Shown piece after piece: positions 56,101 through 63,862 of a DNA stretch of 64,000 nucleotides. The DNA lies in NCBI GenBank assembly GCA_026129405.1, contig JAHCID010000008.1, positions 124,001-188,000 of the forward strand, in the 5' to 3' direction. This DNA is from a bacterium (GTDB lineage: Bacteria; Desulfobacterota; Binatia; DP-6). Within the stretch, counting starts at the first letter, position 1, and each line of letters begins with the position of its first letter. The notes under the pieces are model-generated. The model made no database searches, had not been told where the DNA came from, and worked only from the letters and a program-made list of their open reading frames with translations. The translations under genes were made by a program, and so were the position numbers.

Positions 56101-56510
56101 GGCTCGCGGCCGAGGGCGGCGTCGCCGTGCGCCGGCTGCCGACCCACTGGGGCATCCTCAACTACGCCATCCGCGCCGACGGGCCGGACGTCGTGCGCCT
56201 GCGGGTCTCGGGCGATCTCGTCGTCCCGCCCGGGAAGATCGTGGTGCCGTCACCGCTGCCGCGGCCGATCGTCGCCGTCACCGTCAACGGCATCCCGGTG
56301 GAGAACCCGGATGCGGCCACCGTGCGCCTCGACGCGTCGCCGGCCGACGTCGAGATCTGGTACGGCGCAGCGCCGCGCGCGGCCGCGCCGCCGCCGTCCG
56401 CGCGTGACGCATCCGCGGCGCCGGCGGCGCTGGCGCCGATCGGCACGGACGGGGAGCCATCCGAGTCCGGCCCGAACGATGCCTCCGCCCCGGCGGAGCC
56501 GGCACCGTGA
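53193..56510 (+). CDS. Discoidin (F5/8 type C) domain and (alpha/alpha)6 glycosidase-like protein
   Basis: This 1105-residue exported protein starts with a signal peptide (start GTG 53193). Residues about 30-190 are a jelly-roll carbohydrate-binding-like module (FRFRLRGQAP, GTLWLDDVVLEA). About 195-325 form a discoidin domain (AAHVVDGMPASAWKS, LTLDFGRNRELGGLVIDWD). A beta-sandwich region follows to about 600. The C-terminal part (600-990) is an (alpha/alpha)6 toroid like GH15-type glycosidases: YARSWIRDGAMESEALLQMG near 632, and MPHTWVGAGFVQA near 933. A Pro/Ala tail ends it. I infer action on a glucan, perhaps the OPG itself. The catalytic acids cannot be assigned with certainty. Its stop overlaps mug by 4 bases. 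Confidence 0.82.
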   Translation: MGRWAGGLIAGISALVLGLAVGPAPVAHAAEPVVLDTFDVAAGWTAAASPGTKTALTWERDDEGTALRLDYDLANASGFVILRHEVGRELPENFAFRFRLRGQAPRGTFEFKLVDRRGNVWWRRMPGFAFPRTWQAMVIRRSRLTHAWGPDADGGPREVAAIEIAVSGGEPGPGTLWLDDVVLEAREPIAADAAPPQVTASSARPGFDAAHVVDGMPASAWKSAPDDATASLTLDFGRNRELGGLVIDWDATDYAVAYTVETSHDGATWTPAFRTDTGKGNRAWIYMPDTEARWIRLDLERSSRGRGFGIANVAVKPVEFSDSPNAFFSAIAYDSPPGLYPKYLLGKQTYWTVVGVDGGVQEALVNEEGMVEIDRAFSIEPFLYTRGRLVTWHDADIWQEQEGGALPVVVWRHEGLRLRLTAFASGPPEWPTLYVRYRIDSRGGAREQVKLFLAIRPFQVLPPWQALNMQGGVAQIRELGFDGQVVRVDQARSIVPLTRPSSFGAATFEDGAVPEYLVLGVPPADQEVTDPFGFASGALEFTLRLEPGKPGEVAIAVPLHAGGDGVPPAVDAKQVAAEQEAVTRQWTRLLGRTEVSLPAAAEALTRTLRSTIAYTLVNRDRAALQPGSRTYARSWIRDGAMESEALLQMGFTQEVRDFLRWYATFQAPSGAVPCCVDARGPDWTPENDSEGAFIYALAEYYRYTRDAGFVHDLWPHVQRAVARIAALRAERMGAAWREPDRRAYFGLLPESISHEGYSGHPVHAYWDDFFALRGLKDAAALAVVVGDDEAATAYARLRDDFRETLLASLAATMAMHQITYLPGSVELGDFDPTSTSIAIVPGGELERLPPDAVRATYDRYWGEIETRLDGTWSGQAYSPYELRNVAAFVRLGQRERAHALLDYLMADRRPAAWNQWAEVVWLDRDLPRFIGDMPHTWVGAGFVQAVRNLLAYEREADQALVLAAGVKPEWLAAEGGVAVRRLPTHWGILNYAIRADGPDVVRLRVSGDLVVPPGKIVVPSPLPRPIVAVTVNGIPVENPDAATVRLDASPADVEIWYGAAPRAAAPPPSARDASAAPAALAPIGTDGEPSESGPNDASAPAEPAP

Positions 56511-57121
56511 GCACGCGGGCCGGCCGGGCCGCCGTGCGTCGCCCCCGCTGCCCGGGGCCGGGACGGCATCCGCGTCCCGATCGGGCGATGCTCGAGGCCG
56601 CGCGCGACTGGACGGTGCGCGACGTCGTCGGGCCGGGTCTGCGCGTGCTCTTCGTCGGCATCAATCCCGGCCTCTACACCGGCGCCACGGGTCATCACTT
56701 CGCGCGACCCGGCAATCGCTTCTGGCCGACGCTGCACCGCGCCGGCTTCACGCCGCGGCTCTATGCGCCGTGCGAGGCGGCGACGCTGCCGGCGCTCGGG
56801 CTCGGGGTCACGAACCTCGTCATGCGCACGACCGCGACCGCCGCGGAGCTGACGCCGGAGGAGCTGCGCGCGGGCGGGAAGCGCCTCGCGCGGCTGGTGA
56901 CGCGCATGCGGCCGCGGTGGGTCGCGTTCCTCGGACTCGACGCCTACCGCGTCGCCTTCGGCCGCAGGACGGCGCGCGTCGGCGAGCAGCCCGAGACGCT
57001 GGGCCCGGCGCGGGTGTGGCTGCTGCCAAACCCGAGCGGGCTCAACGCCTCGTGGCAGGCGCCCGCCCTGGCGCAGGCCTTCGCGGCCCTGCGCCGGGCG
57101 GCGTTCGCGGACGACGCCTGA
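56507..57121 (+). CDS. mug: G/U mismatch-specific uracil/thymine DNA glycosylase
   Basis: This 204-residue (with 27 extra N-terminal residues) DNA repair enzyme of the uracil-DNA glycosylase superfamily shows the Mug motif VLFVGINPGLYTG (catalytic Asn in GINPG), FARPGNRFW and the intercalation loop PNPSGLNASW. It removes uracil or ethenocytosine opposite guanine. The GTG at 56507 overlaps the upstream stop (GTGA); the ATG at 56588 is an alternative with a family-like start. Its position at the end of a glucan operon is probably incidental. Confidence 0.92.
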   Translation: MSTRAGRAAVRRPRCPGPGRHPRPDRAMLEAARDWTVRDVVGPGLRVLFVGINPGLYTGATGHHFARPGNRFWPTLHRAGFTPRLYAPCEAATLPALGLGVTNLVMRTTATAAELTPEELRAGGKRLARLVTRMRPRWVAFLGLDAYRVAFGRRTARVGEQPETLGPARVWLLPNPSGLNASWQAPALAQAFAALRRAAFADDA

Positions 57122-57132
57122 GCCGGGCTCAG
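57118..57132. terminator. Short hairpin covering both convergent stop codons
   Basis: CTGAGC / GCTCAG with a CGG loop contains the mug stop (TGA) and, on the other strand, the stop of the phosphoesterase gene. The 6-bp stem is short, so a terminator role is weakly supported. Confidence 0.3.
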
Positions 57133-58565
57133 CGGCCCGGGAGCCAGTTGCCGATCCGGTAGCCCTGGCTCGCGACCCAGTCGACGCCGCGCTCGAAATC
57201 GCTGGGTGGGAGCGCCGCCCGCGCCGCGAGCGTCGCCGCCGCCTCCGAGCCGCAGCCCGGCGAGCTGCCCGGGTCGACGGGGCCGGTGTCGAAGTCGAAG
57301 TCCGGCGCCGTCGGGCTCAAGGTCTGGGCGATGTTCTTCGCGTGCCGGTCGCGCTCGGTGAGATAGACCGGGTCGCGGCGGCTACCGACGCCGTCCGCCC
57401 GGGTGCCGAGGAAGCGCCACTCGATGAAGCGCAGGATCGAGGTGTGGTCGTAGACCCGATGGTCGACGAAGTTGCGCCGCGCGAACGGCGAGATGAGCCG
57501 GGTCGGCACGCGGAAGCCGGCCTGCGAGAAGTCGTTCTGATCGTCGCGGCGATTGGCGCGGTCGTCGCGCAGCCGCGGCGGCGCGACGTGATCGAAGAAG
57601 CCGCCCCACTCGTCGTAGGTGAGGATGAACGCGCCCGAGCGCCAGTGCGGCGACTCCACGAACGCCTTCACGAACTGCTGCACGAGACGCTGGCCGTCGC
57701 GCACGTCGCCGTGCGGATGCTCGTCGCTCTGGAACTCGCCGAGGAAGCCCGGATCGAGGAAGACCACGCGCGGCAGGCGTCCCGCGGCCGCGTCCTCGAA
57801 GTAGTTGGCGATCGGGCTCGCGATCGGCGCCAGGCGCGGGCCGAAGAGCGCCACGAAGGGCAGGTCGACGTAGTAGTAGCGCGCCGGCACCCCGGCGGCC
57901 GCGAGCCGATCCCAGATCGTCGCCCACGGGAAGCCGTTGGGATAGCCGACCTCGAACGGGAAGGCGTTGTTCTTGAGCCCGCCGGACTGCGCCGAGTGCA
58001 GGTACTCGCGGTTCGGATAGGTGGGGCCGAGGACCGAGCAGTGGTAGCGGTCGAAGGTGGTGAAGCGCCGCGTGAGCGCACCGTAGAAGGGCAGGTCGCT
58101 CTCGCGGTACCAGCCGAGCGCGAACTCGTCGTTGCCGCTGCCGGTGGCGAGGAAGCCGCCGTCGCGCTGCGCGCGCCCGGCGTTCCAGCCGTGGCCGGGA
58201 TCGCGGAATCCGCATCCGCGCCAGGGCTGCGCGAGCTCGCTCAGCATGGGGTAGGTCGCGACCCGCGTCCCGTTCGCACGGGCGTAGGTCTGGGTCGTGC
58301 TGCCGTCGACCCGGAAGCGTTTGCCCCATAGGCTGCGGCCGGTCTCGAGGTAGGTCTCGTCGGTGGCGAGCCAGCCCATGTAGTGGTCGAACGATCGGTT
58401 CTCCATCATGCAGACCACGATGGTGTCGATCGGGGCCGCTGCGGCGGGCCGGTCGAGGATGCTGCCGCCGGGCAGCCGCTTCGCATCGGCGTCGTCGGGA
58501 CGGGTACCGATCATGCTCGCCGCACCGAGGACGGCGGCGGTGCGCAGGAAGTCGCGTCGCTTCAT
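57129..58565 (-). CDS. Tat-exported phospholipase C-type phosphoesterase
   Basis: This 478-residue protein has a twin-arginine signal (MKRRDFLRTAAVLG, RRDFLR matching the Tat motif). The phosphoesterase domain of bacterial phospholipase C and acid phosphatase AcpA follows: IVVCMMENRSFDHYMG (metal and nucleophile region), TYPNREYLHSAQ, FILTYDEWGGFFDHVAPP and PTRLISPFARRNFVDH. It should hydrolyse phosphodiesters or monoesters outside the cytoplasm; phospholipid or nucleotide substrates are possible. GGGGGAG precedes the ATG by 5 bases. It lacks the C-terminal DUF756 domains of some phospholipases C. Confidence 0.92.
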   Translation of the reverse strand: MKRRDFLRTAAVLGAASMIGTRPDDADAKRLPGGSILDRPAAAAPIDTIVVCMMENRSFDHYMGWLATDETYLETGRSLWGKRFRVDGSTTQTYARANGTRVATYPMLSELAQPWRGCGFRDPGHGWNAGRAQRDGGFLATGSGNDEFALGWYRESDLPFYGALTRRFTTFDRYHCSVLGPTYPNREYLHSAQSGGLKNNAFPFEVGYPNGFPWATIWDRLAAAGVPARYYYVDLPFVALFGPRLAPIASPIANYFEDAAAGRLPRVVFLDPGFLGEFQSDEHPHGDVRDGQRLVQQFVKAFVESPHWRSGAFILTYDEWGGFFDHVAPPRLRDDRANRRDDQNDFSQAGFRVPTRLISPFARRNFVDHRVYDHTSILRFIEWRFLGTRADGVGSRRDPVYLTERDRHAKNIAQTLSPTAPDFDFDTGPVDPGSSPGCGSEAAATLAARAALPPSDFERGVDWVASQGYRIGNWLPGR

Positions 58566-58713
58566 GAAGTCTCCCCCTGTGGCGCCGGAAGATCGCGCAC
58601 GCGCCGGCGCCGAGGCAAGACGAAAAACGCGGTCGCGACGAATTGCCATGGACTTGCAACCCGAGCGTCGACGCGCGAGGCATGCGCAAACTCCTCGCGG
58701 GTGGAGGTGAGCG

Positions 58714-58917
58714 ATGGACGTGCTGCGCACCCCGGACGCGCGCTTCGCGGCGCCGGCGGACTTCGCCGCGCTCCGGCGTCGGGACCGGGCCTGGGGCGAG
58801 GCGTGGGCGGGCCTCGCGCCCGGTGCGACGCTCGACCGCATCGCCGGCGCGAGCCGCTGCCTCCAGGAGGACGCCGGCGCCGAGCCGGCGGCGACGATCC
58901 GCCGCCGGCTCGGCTGA
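58714..58917 (+). CDS. Small protein of unknown function
   Basis: This 67-residue product follows a very good ribosome binding site (GGAGGTGA, 58703-58710) by 3 bases. It is Ala/Arg-rich, probably helical (FAALRRRDRAWGEAWAGLAP), without cysteine pairs or membrane segments. Its stop codon overlaps the ATG of the next gene by one base (TGATG), so it is likely the first gene of a small operon with the DOMON-like and NamZ genes. No family is recognised. Confidence 0.6.
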   Translation: MDVLRTPDARFAAPADFAALRRRDRAWGEAWAGLAPGATLDRIAGASRCLQEDAGAEPAATIRRRLG

Positions 58918-59456
58918 TGCGCGATCTCGTCCCCTTCCCCGGCGACGTCGCATTCGCCGCCCTGCGCGTACGCGCCGGCGCCCGCCGCGCCGGCGGCGTC
59001 CTGCGCTGCGTCTGGAAGCTCGACGGCGCGCGCGCCGGGCTGCACCTGCCGCCGCCGTCGGCCGTCCCGCGGCGCGCCGACCGCCTGTGGGAGGAGACCT
59101 GCTGCGAGGCCTTCGTCGCGCCCGCTGCCGGCGCCGCCTACTGGGAGCTCAACCTGGCGCCGTCGGGCGACTGGAACCTCTACCGCTTCTCCGGCTATCG
59201 GGAGGACATGCGGTGGGAGGAGCGGGTGGCGGGGCTCGTCGATGTCGCCACGACGACGACGGCCGACGGCTGGCGCCTCGAGGCCGGCATCGACCTGCAG
59301 GCGTTGCCCGAGCTGGCGGCGGCGCCGCTCGAGGTGGGGCTGAGCGTCGTGCTCGCCGGTGCCGGCCGCTCCTTCCGCGCCCTGGCGCATCCGGCGGCGC
59401 GTGCGGACTTCCACGACCGCGCGGCGTTCATGCTGCGCCTCGGGGCGGCGGCGTGA
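58917..59456 (+). CDS. DOMON-like domain protein
   Basis: This 179-residue protein resembles DOMON-like/CBM9-related beta-sandwich proteins: LRCVWKLDG, RADRLWEETCCEAFVAP, YWELNLAPSGDWNLYRFSGYREDM and WRLEAGIDL. The WEETCCEAFV..YWELNLAPSGDW pattern is distinctive. There is no signal peptide, so a cytoplasmic ligand-binding role (sugar or heme-like) is possible. It is translationally coupled to the small gene before it and to the NamZ gene after it (1-base overlaps). Confidence 0.82.
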   Translation: MRDLVPFPGDVAFAALRVRAGARRAGGVLRCVWKLDGARAGLHLPPPSAVPRRADRLWEETCCEAFVAPAAGAAYWELNLAPSGDWNLYRFSGYREDMRWEERVAGLVDVATTTTADGWRLEAGIDLQALPELAAAPLEVGLSVVLAGAGRSFRALAHPAARADFHDRAAFMLRLGAAA

Positions 59457-60661
59457 TGCGGCTCGGCATCGACCGCCTGCTCGCCGATCCCGCGCTCCGC
59501 CGCCCGCTCGCCGGGCGTCGTCTGGCGCTGCTCGCGCATCCCGCGTCGATGACGCGCGGCTTCCAGCACGCCGTCGACGCGCTGATGGCGTGCCCCGACA
59601 CGCCCCTCGCCGCCGCCTTCGGCCCGCAGCACGGCATGCGCGGCGAGAAGCAGGACAACATGCAGGAGACGGACGACTACGTGGACCCGCGCCACGGCAT
59701 CCCCGTCTTCAGCCTCTACGGCAGCGTGCGCCGGCCGACGCCGGCGATGCTGGACGCGTTCGACGTGCTGCTGGTCGACGTGCAGGACGTCGGCACCCGC
59801 ATCTACACCTTCCTCACCACGCTGCTCTACGTCCTCGAGGCGGCGGCGCAGGCGGGGAAGGCGGTGTGGGTGCTCGACCGCCCGAACCCGGCGGGCCGGC
59901 CGGTCGAGGGCACGCGGCTGCGTCCCGGCTGGGAGAGCTTCGTCGGCGCGGGGCCGCTGCCGATGCGACACGGGCTGACGCTGGGCGAGGCCGCGGAGTG
60001 GTTCCGGCGCACCCGCAACCTCGACGTCGACCTCACCGTGGTGGCGATGGAGGGCTGGGACCCGACCGCCGGCCCGGGCTTCGGCTGGCCCCTCGGCGAG
60101 CTGGCCTGGGTCAACCCGAGCCCGAACGCCGCCTCGCCGAGCATGCCGCGCGTCTTCCCCGGGACCGTGCTGCTCGAAGGGACGGAGCTGTCCGAGGGTC
60201 GCGGCACGACGCGGCCGCTCGAGCTCTTCGGCGCCCCCGACCTCGACGTGGCGGCGCTGCTCGCGACCATGGAGCGTCTCGCGCCGGTGTGGCTGCGCGG
60301 CTGCCGCCTGCGCCCGTGCTTCTTCATGCCGACCTTCCACAAGCACGCGGGGCAGGTGTGCGCCGGCCTCCAGGTGCACGTCGACGATCCCGGCTACGAC
60401 CACGCGGTCTTCCGCCCGTATCGGCTGGTGGCGCTCTTCCTGAAGGCGATCCGCACCTGGCGGCCCGACTACGCGCTCTGGCGCGACTTCGCCTACGAGT
60501 ACGATCCGCGGCTGCCGATCGACGTCATCGACGGCGGGCCCGGGCTGCGCACCTGGGTCGACGATCCGGCGGCGACCGCCATCGACTTCGACGCCGCCTG
60601 CGCCGCCGACGAGACCGCGTGGGCTCTCGAGCGCCTGACGCTGCTGCGCTACCCGGCGTAG
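59456..60661 (+). CDS. DUF1343 family protein (NamZ-like exo-beta-N-acetylmuramidase)
   Basis: This 401-residue protein has the DUF1343 signature: LALLAHPASMTRGFQHAVD, AAFGPQHGMRGEKQDNMQE, VWVLDRPNPAGRPVEG, LGELAWVNPSPN and EGTELSEGRGTTRPLELFG. Characterised members (NamZ of Bacillus, family GH171) release terminal N-acetylmuramic acid from peptidoglycan fragments. There is no signal peptide, which suggests cytoplasmic processing of imported muropeptides, although peptidoglycan-recycling neighbours are absent here. The ATG at 59456 overlaps the DOMON gene stop by 1 base. Confidence 0.9.
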   Translation: MRLGIDRLLADPALRRPLAGRRLALLAHPASMTRGFQHAVDALMACPDTPLAAAFGPQHGMRGEKQDNMQETDDYVDPRHGIPVFSLYGSVRRPTPAMLDAFDVLLVDVQDVGTRIYTFLTTLLYVLEAAAQAGKAVWVLDRPNPAGRPVEGTRLRPGWESFVGAGPLPMRHGLTLGEAAEWFRRTRNLDVDLTVVAMEGWDPTAGPGFGWPLGELAWVNPSPNAASPSMPRVFPGTVLLEGTELSEGRGTTRPLELFGAPDLDVAALLATMERLAPVWLRGCRLRPCFFMPTFHKHAGQVCAGLQVHVDDPGYDHAVFRPYRLVALFLKAIRTWRPDYALWRDFAYEYDPRLPIDVIDGGPGLRTWVDDPAATAIDFDAACAADETAWALERLTLLRYPA

Positions 60662-60764
60662 CCGCGCGCCGGCGCGGGGTCGCAGGTGCTCCTCGCGCCC
60701 TCGGCGGCGCGCACCTTCCGGCGCGCCGTCTCCGGCGTGGAGGGGAGCACGATCGGGGTCGTCG

Positions 60765-61943
60765 TCAGGCGCGCTCCAGGTAGGCGGCGGTCGCCATGCC
60801 GCCGGCCGTGCAGACGCCGACCACCGCGCGCCGCCCGCCGCGGCGGGCCAGCTCGAGCAGCGTCGAGCCGACGTAGCGGATGCCGGACATCCCGTAGGGG
60901 TGACCGAGCGGTATGGCGCCGCCGTTCACGTTGGTGCGCTCCCAGGGCGTGTCGAGCCGGGCCTGGTTGTAGAGCGTCGTCACCGCGTAGGCCTCGTGCA
61001 GCTCCCACAGGTCGACGTCGGCCGTCGCCAGGCGGTGGTGGGCGAGCAGCCGGCGGACGGCGGGCGTGATCGCGATGCTCATCTCCTCGGGTGCGACGCC
61101 CGCGAGCTGCATGCCGCGGAAGAGCCCCAGGATCGGCCGCCGCCGCCGCGCGGCCTGGCCGGCGTCCATGAGGACGAGCGCCGCGGCGCCGTCGGAGAGC
61201 TGTGAGGCGTTGCCGGCGGTGGTGGTGCCGCCCTCGTATACCGGCCTCAGCGCCGCCAGCTTCTCGAGCGTGGTGTCGGGGCGCGGGCCCTCGTCGCGGT
61301 CGAGCGTCACCTCGCGGCGCATGGTGCCGCCGGTGGCCTCGTCGGTCACCTCCATCGTCGTGGTGAAGGGGACGATCTCCTCGGCGAAGTATCCCGCGGC
61401 CGCCGCGTCGGCGACGCGCTGCTGGCTGCGCACCACGTAGGCGTCCTGCGCCGCGCGGCTGATGCCGTACTTCTGCGCCACGAAGTCGGCGGTCTGGTTC
61501 ATGGTCCACCAGACGGCCGGCATGCGCAGCTGGAGCGGCTCGTAGAAGAAGCCGTGCATGTCGAGGTCGAACTGCACCATGCTGATGCTCTCGACCCCGG
61601 CCGCGATGGCGACCGACAGCTCGCCGGCCGCGATCCGCGCGGCCGCGATCGACACCGCGCTGATCCCCGAGCCGCAGTAGCGGTTGATCGTCATGCCCGG
61701 CACCGCGACGCCGAAGCCCGCGTCGAGCGCGGCATTGCGCGCGACGTTGTGTCCGGTGGCGCCCTCGGGCAGGCCGCAGCCGACGACCACGTCCTCGACC
61801 TCGCCGGCCTCGATGCCGGCGCGCGCGGCCGCGTGGCGCAGCACGTGCGCCGTCAGCGGGATGCCGTGGGTGGCGTTCAGGGCGCCGCGGCGGGCACGCG
61901 CGATGCCGGTGCGACAGTACGAGACGACGGCGACGTCGGGCAT
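60765..61943 (-). CDS. Thiolase (acetyl-CoA C-acyltransferase, FadI-like)
   Basis: This 392-residue thiolase has nucleophile Cys90 (TINRYCGSG), the ELHEAYAV motif (HEAF-type as in FadI and the mitochondrial trifunctional beta subunit), the catalytic His in NVNGGAIPLGHPYGMSG, and a second Cys in VGVCTAGGMATA. It cleaves 3-ketoacyl-CoA to acetyl-CoA in beta-oxidation, or runs in reverse. No fadB/fadJ partner is next to it; the crotonases at 4-6 kb could serve the same pathway. The ATG at 61943 fits the family start. The spacing to the transhydrogenase gene upstream is 98 bases. Confidence 0.93.
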   Translation of the reverse strand: MPDVAVVSYCRTGIARARRGALNATHGIPLTAHVLRHAAARAGIEAGEVEDVVVGCGLPEGATGHNVARNAALDAGFGVAVPGMTINRYCGSGISAVSIAAARIAAGELSVAIAAGVESISMVQFDLDMHGFFYEPLQLRMPAVWWTMNQTADFVAQKYGISRAAQDAYVVRSQQRVADAAAAGYFAEEIVPFTTTMEVTDEATGGTMRREVTLDRDEGPRPDTTLEKLAALRPVYEGGTTTAGNASQLSDGAAALVLMDAGQAARRRRPILGLFRGMQLAGVAPEEMSIAITPAVRRLLAHHRLATADVDLWELHEAYAVTTLYNQARLDTPWERTNVNGGAIPLGHPYGMSGIRYVGSTLLELARRGGRRAVVGVCTAGGMATAAYLERA

Positions 61944-62041
61944 GCGCCACCCGTAGCGGGCGGCGGGGTTGAGACAATGGGGGCGGCGCCTCTCGGCCGG
62001 GGTCCGCCCTCAGGCCGTGGCGCCGGTGCGTCCCGCCCGCG

Positions 62042-63862
62042 TCAGAGCAGCGACTTCATCTCGCTGATCAGCTTGGTGATGCTGTCCTTCGCGTCGCCGA
62101 ACAGCATGAGGCACTTCTCGTCGTAGTAGAGCTCGTTGTCGACGCCGGCGAAGCCGGGGCGCATGGAGCGCTTCAGCACGATGATCGACTTGGCGCGGTC
62201 GACCTCGAGGATCGGCATGCCGTAGAGCGGGCTCGCCTTGTTGGTGCGCGCGGCGGGGTTGGTCACGTCGTTCGCGCCGACGACGAGGACGATGTCGGCC
62301 TCGGGGAACGACGGGTTGATCGCCTCCATCTCGACCAGCTGGTCGTAGGGGACGTTCGCCTCGGCGAGGAGCACGTTCATGTGGCCGGGCATGCGCCCGG
62401 CGACCGGGTGGATCGCGTAGCGCACCGTGGCGCCGCGCTCGCGCAGGATGTTGCCGAGCTCGGCGACCGCGTGCTGCGCCTGGGCGACGGCCATGCCGTA
62501 GCCGGGCACCACGACGACGTTCTGCGCCGTTTCGAAGAGCACGGCCGTCTCGTCGGCGGTGATGCTGCGCACGGTGCCCTTCGACTCGGCCGCGGCGGCG
62601 ACGTCGTCCTCCGACACCGAGCCGAACGCGCCGAAGAGCACGTTCGCGGCCGAGCGGTTCATCGCGCGGCACATGAGCAGCGCCAGGAGGAAGCCGGACG
62701 TGCCGTCGAGCGATCCCGTGATGATCTGGATCTTGTTCGACAGCATGAAGCCCATGGCGGCATCGGCGAGGCCGCCGTAGGAGTTGAGGAGCGCGATGAC
62801 GACGGGCATGTCGGCCGCGCCGATCGGCACCACGAGCAGGATGCCGAAGACGAACGCCAGCGCCACCATCACGTAGAAGAACGGCGTCGCCGCCTGCGTG
62901 TAGACGAGCCAGCCGGCCGAGCCGACGATGATCGCCAGCAGGGTCATGCTGATGAGGTTCTGGCCTTTGTAGGTGATCGGCCGGCCCTGCATGATCTCCT
63001 GGAGCTTGGCCGCGGCGATGAGGCTGCCCGTGAAGGTGAGGCCGCCGACCACGACCTCGAACGACAGCGCCGTCAGCGTCACGCGATCGAGCGCGCCCTG
63101 GAAGCGGAAGTACTCCGACACGCCGACGAGACACGCGGCGAGCGCGCCCAGCGAGTGCGAGATCGCCGTGCGTTGCGGCACGGCGGTCATCGGGATGCTG
63201 AGGCCCATCCAGGCGCCGATCACCGTGCCGATCGCGAGCCCGATGACGATCCAGGTGTAGGTGACGATGTGCTCGTGGAAGAGCGTACCGACGACGGCGA
63301 GCAGCATGCCGAGCGCGGCCAGCGCGATGCCGGAGCGCGCCCACTTCGGCGAGCTGAGGCCCTTCAGGCCGAGCACGAACATCGCGGCCGAGGCGATGTA
63401 GGCGTAGCGCAGCGCCTCGGGGGCGACGTGATGATGGAGGTAGTCTCCCATCGTCATGTCGGTGGGCCGCGTCCAGTAGAGGATGGCGGCGATGCTGCCG
63501 AAGAGCGCGACCACGAACGCGAACGCCTGCAGCTCGACCGGCCGTTTGACGCCGCGGGCGCGCTCCTCGGCCGTCTTGAACATGCGCAGCATGCGGTCGG
63601 TGATGAGGAAGCCGCCGACCGCGTTGGTCGACGAGCAGGCGACGGCGATGAAGCCGAGCAGCGTGCAGATCCAGCCGTTCTCGACGTCGCTGTAGTCGCC
63701 GCCGGCGACGACCAGCGAGCCGACCAGCGAGATGGCGGCGATCGCGTTGGTCGCCGACATGAGCGGCGTGTGCAGCAGCGGGGGGACCCGCGTGATGATG
63801 TGGTAGCCGAGGAACCCGGCCAGCATGAAGATGTAGAGGCCGACTTCGAGATCGGTCGTCAT
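62042..63862 (-). CDS. pntB: NAD(P) transhydrogenase, fused alpha-2 membrane domain and beta subunit
   Basis: This 606-residue protein joins two normally separate units. Residues about 1-100 match the small membrane subunit PntAB/alpha-2 (VGLYIFMLAGFLGYHIITRVPPLLHTPLMSATNAI..., three to four helices). Residues about 105-606 match PntB: about nine helices, then the NADP(H)-binding domain III with VVVPGYGMAVAQAQHAV, HPVAGRMPGHMNVLLAE and IVLVVGANDVTNP. The enzyme uses the proton gradient to drive reduction of NADP+ by NADH. The start ATG overlaps the stop of the alpha-1 gene by 4 bases (ATGA). A complete enzyme thus needs only two genes here. Confidence 0.92.
   Translation of the reverse strand: MTTDLEVGLYIFMLAGFLGYHIITRVPPLLHTPLMSATNAIAAISLVGSLVVAGGDYSDVENGWICTLLGFIAVACSSTNAVGGFLITDRMLRMFKTAEERARGVKRPVELQAFAFVVALFGSIAAILYWTRPTDMTMGDYLHHHVAPEALRYAYIASAAMFVLGLKGLSSPKWARSGIALAALGMLLAVVGTLFHEHIVTYTWIVIGLAIGTVIGAWMGLSIPMTAVPQRTAISHSLGALAACLVGVSEYFRFQGALDRVTLTALSFEVVVGGLTFTGSLIAAAKLQEIMQGRPITYKGQNLISMTLLAIIVGSAGWLVYTQAATPFFYVMVALAFVFGILLVVPIGAADMPVVIALLNSYGGLADAAMGFMLSNKIQIITGSLDGTSGFLLALLMCRAMNRSAANVLFGAFGSVSEDDVAAAAESKGTVRSITADETAVLFETAQNVVVVPGYGMAVAQAQHAVAELGNILRERGATVRYAIHPVAGRMPGHMNVLLAEANVPYDQLVEMEAINPSFPEADIVLVVGANDVTNPAARTNKASPLYGMPILEVDRAKSIIVLKRSMRPGFAGVDNELYYDEKCLMLFGDAKDSITKLISEMKSLL

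Noticed and set aside
53052-56147. Long minus-strand open frame opposite the glycosidase-like gene
   Set aside because: The plus strand has a signal peptide, a discoidin domain and a toroid; the antisense product shows only Arg/Ala/Gly/His bias.
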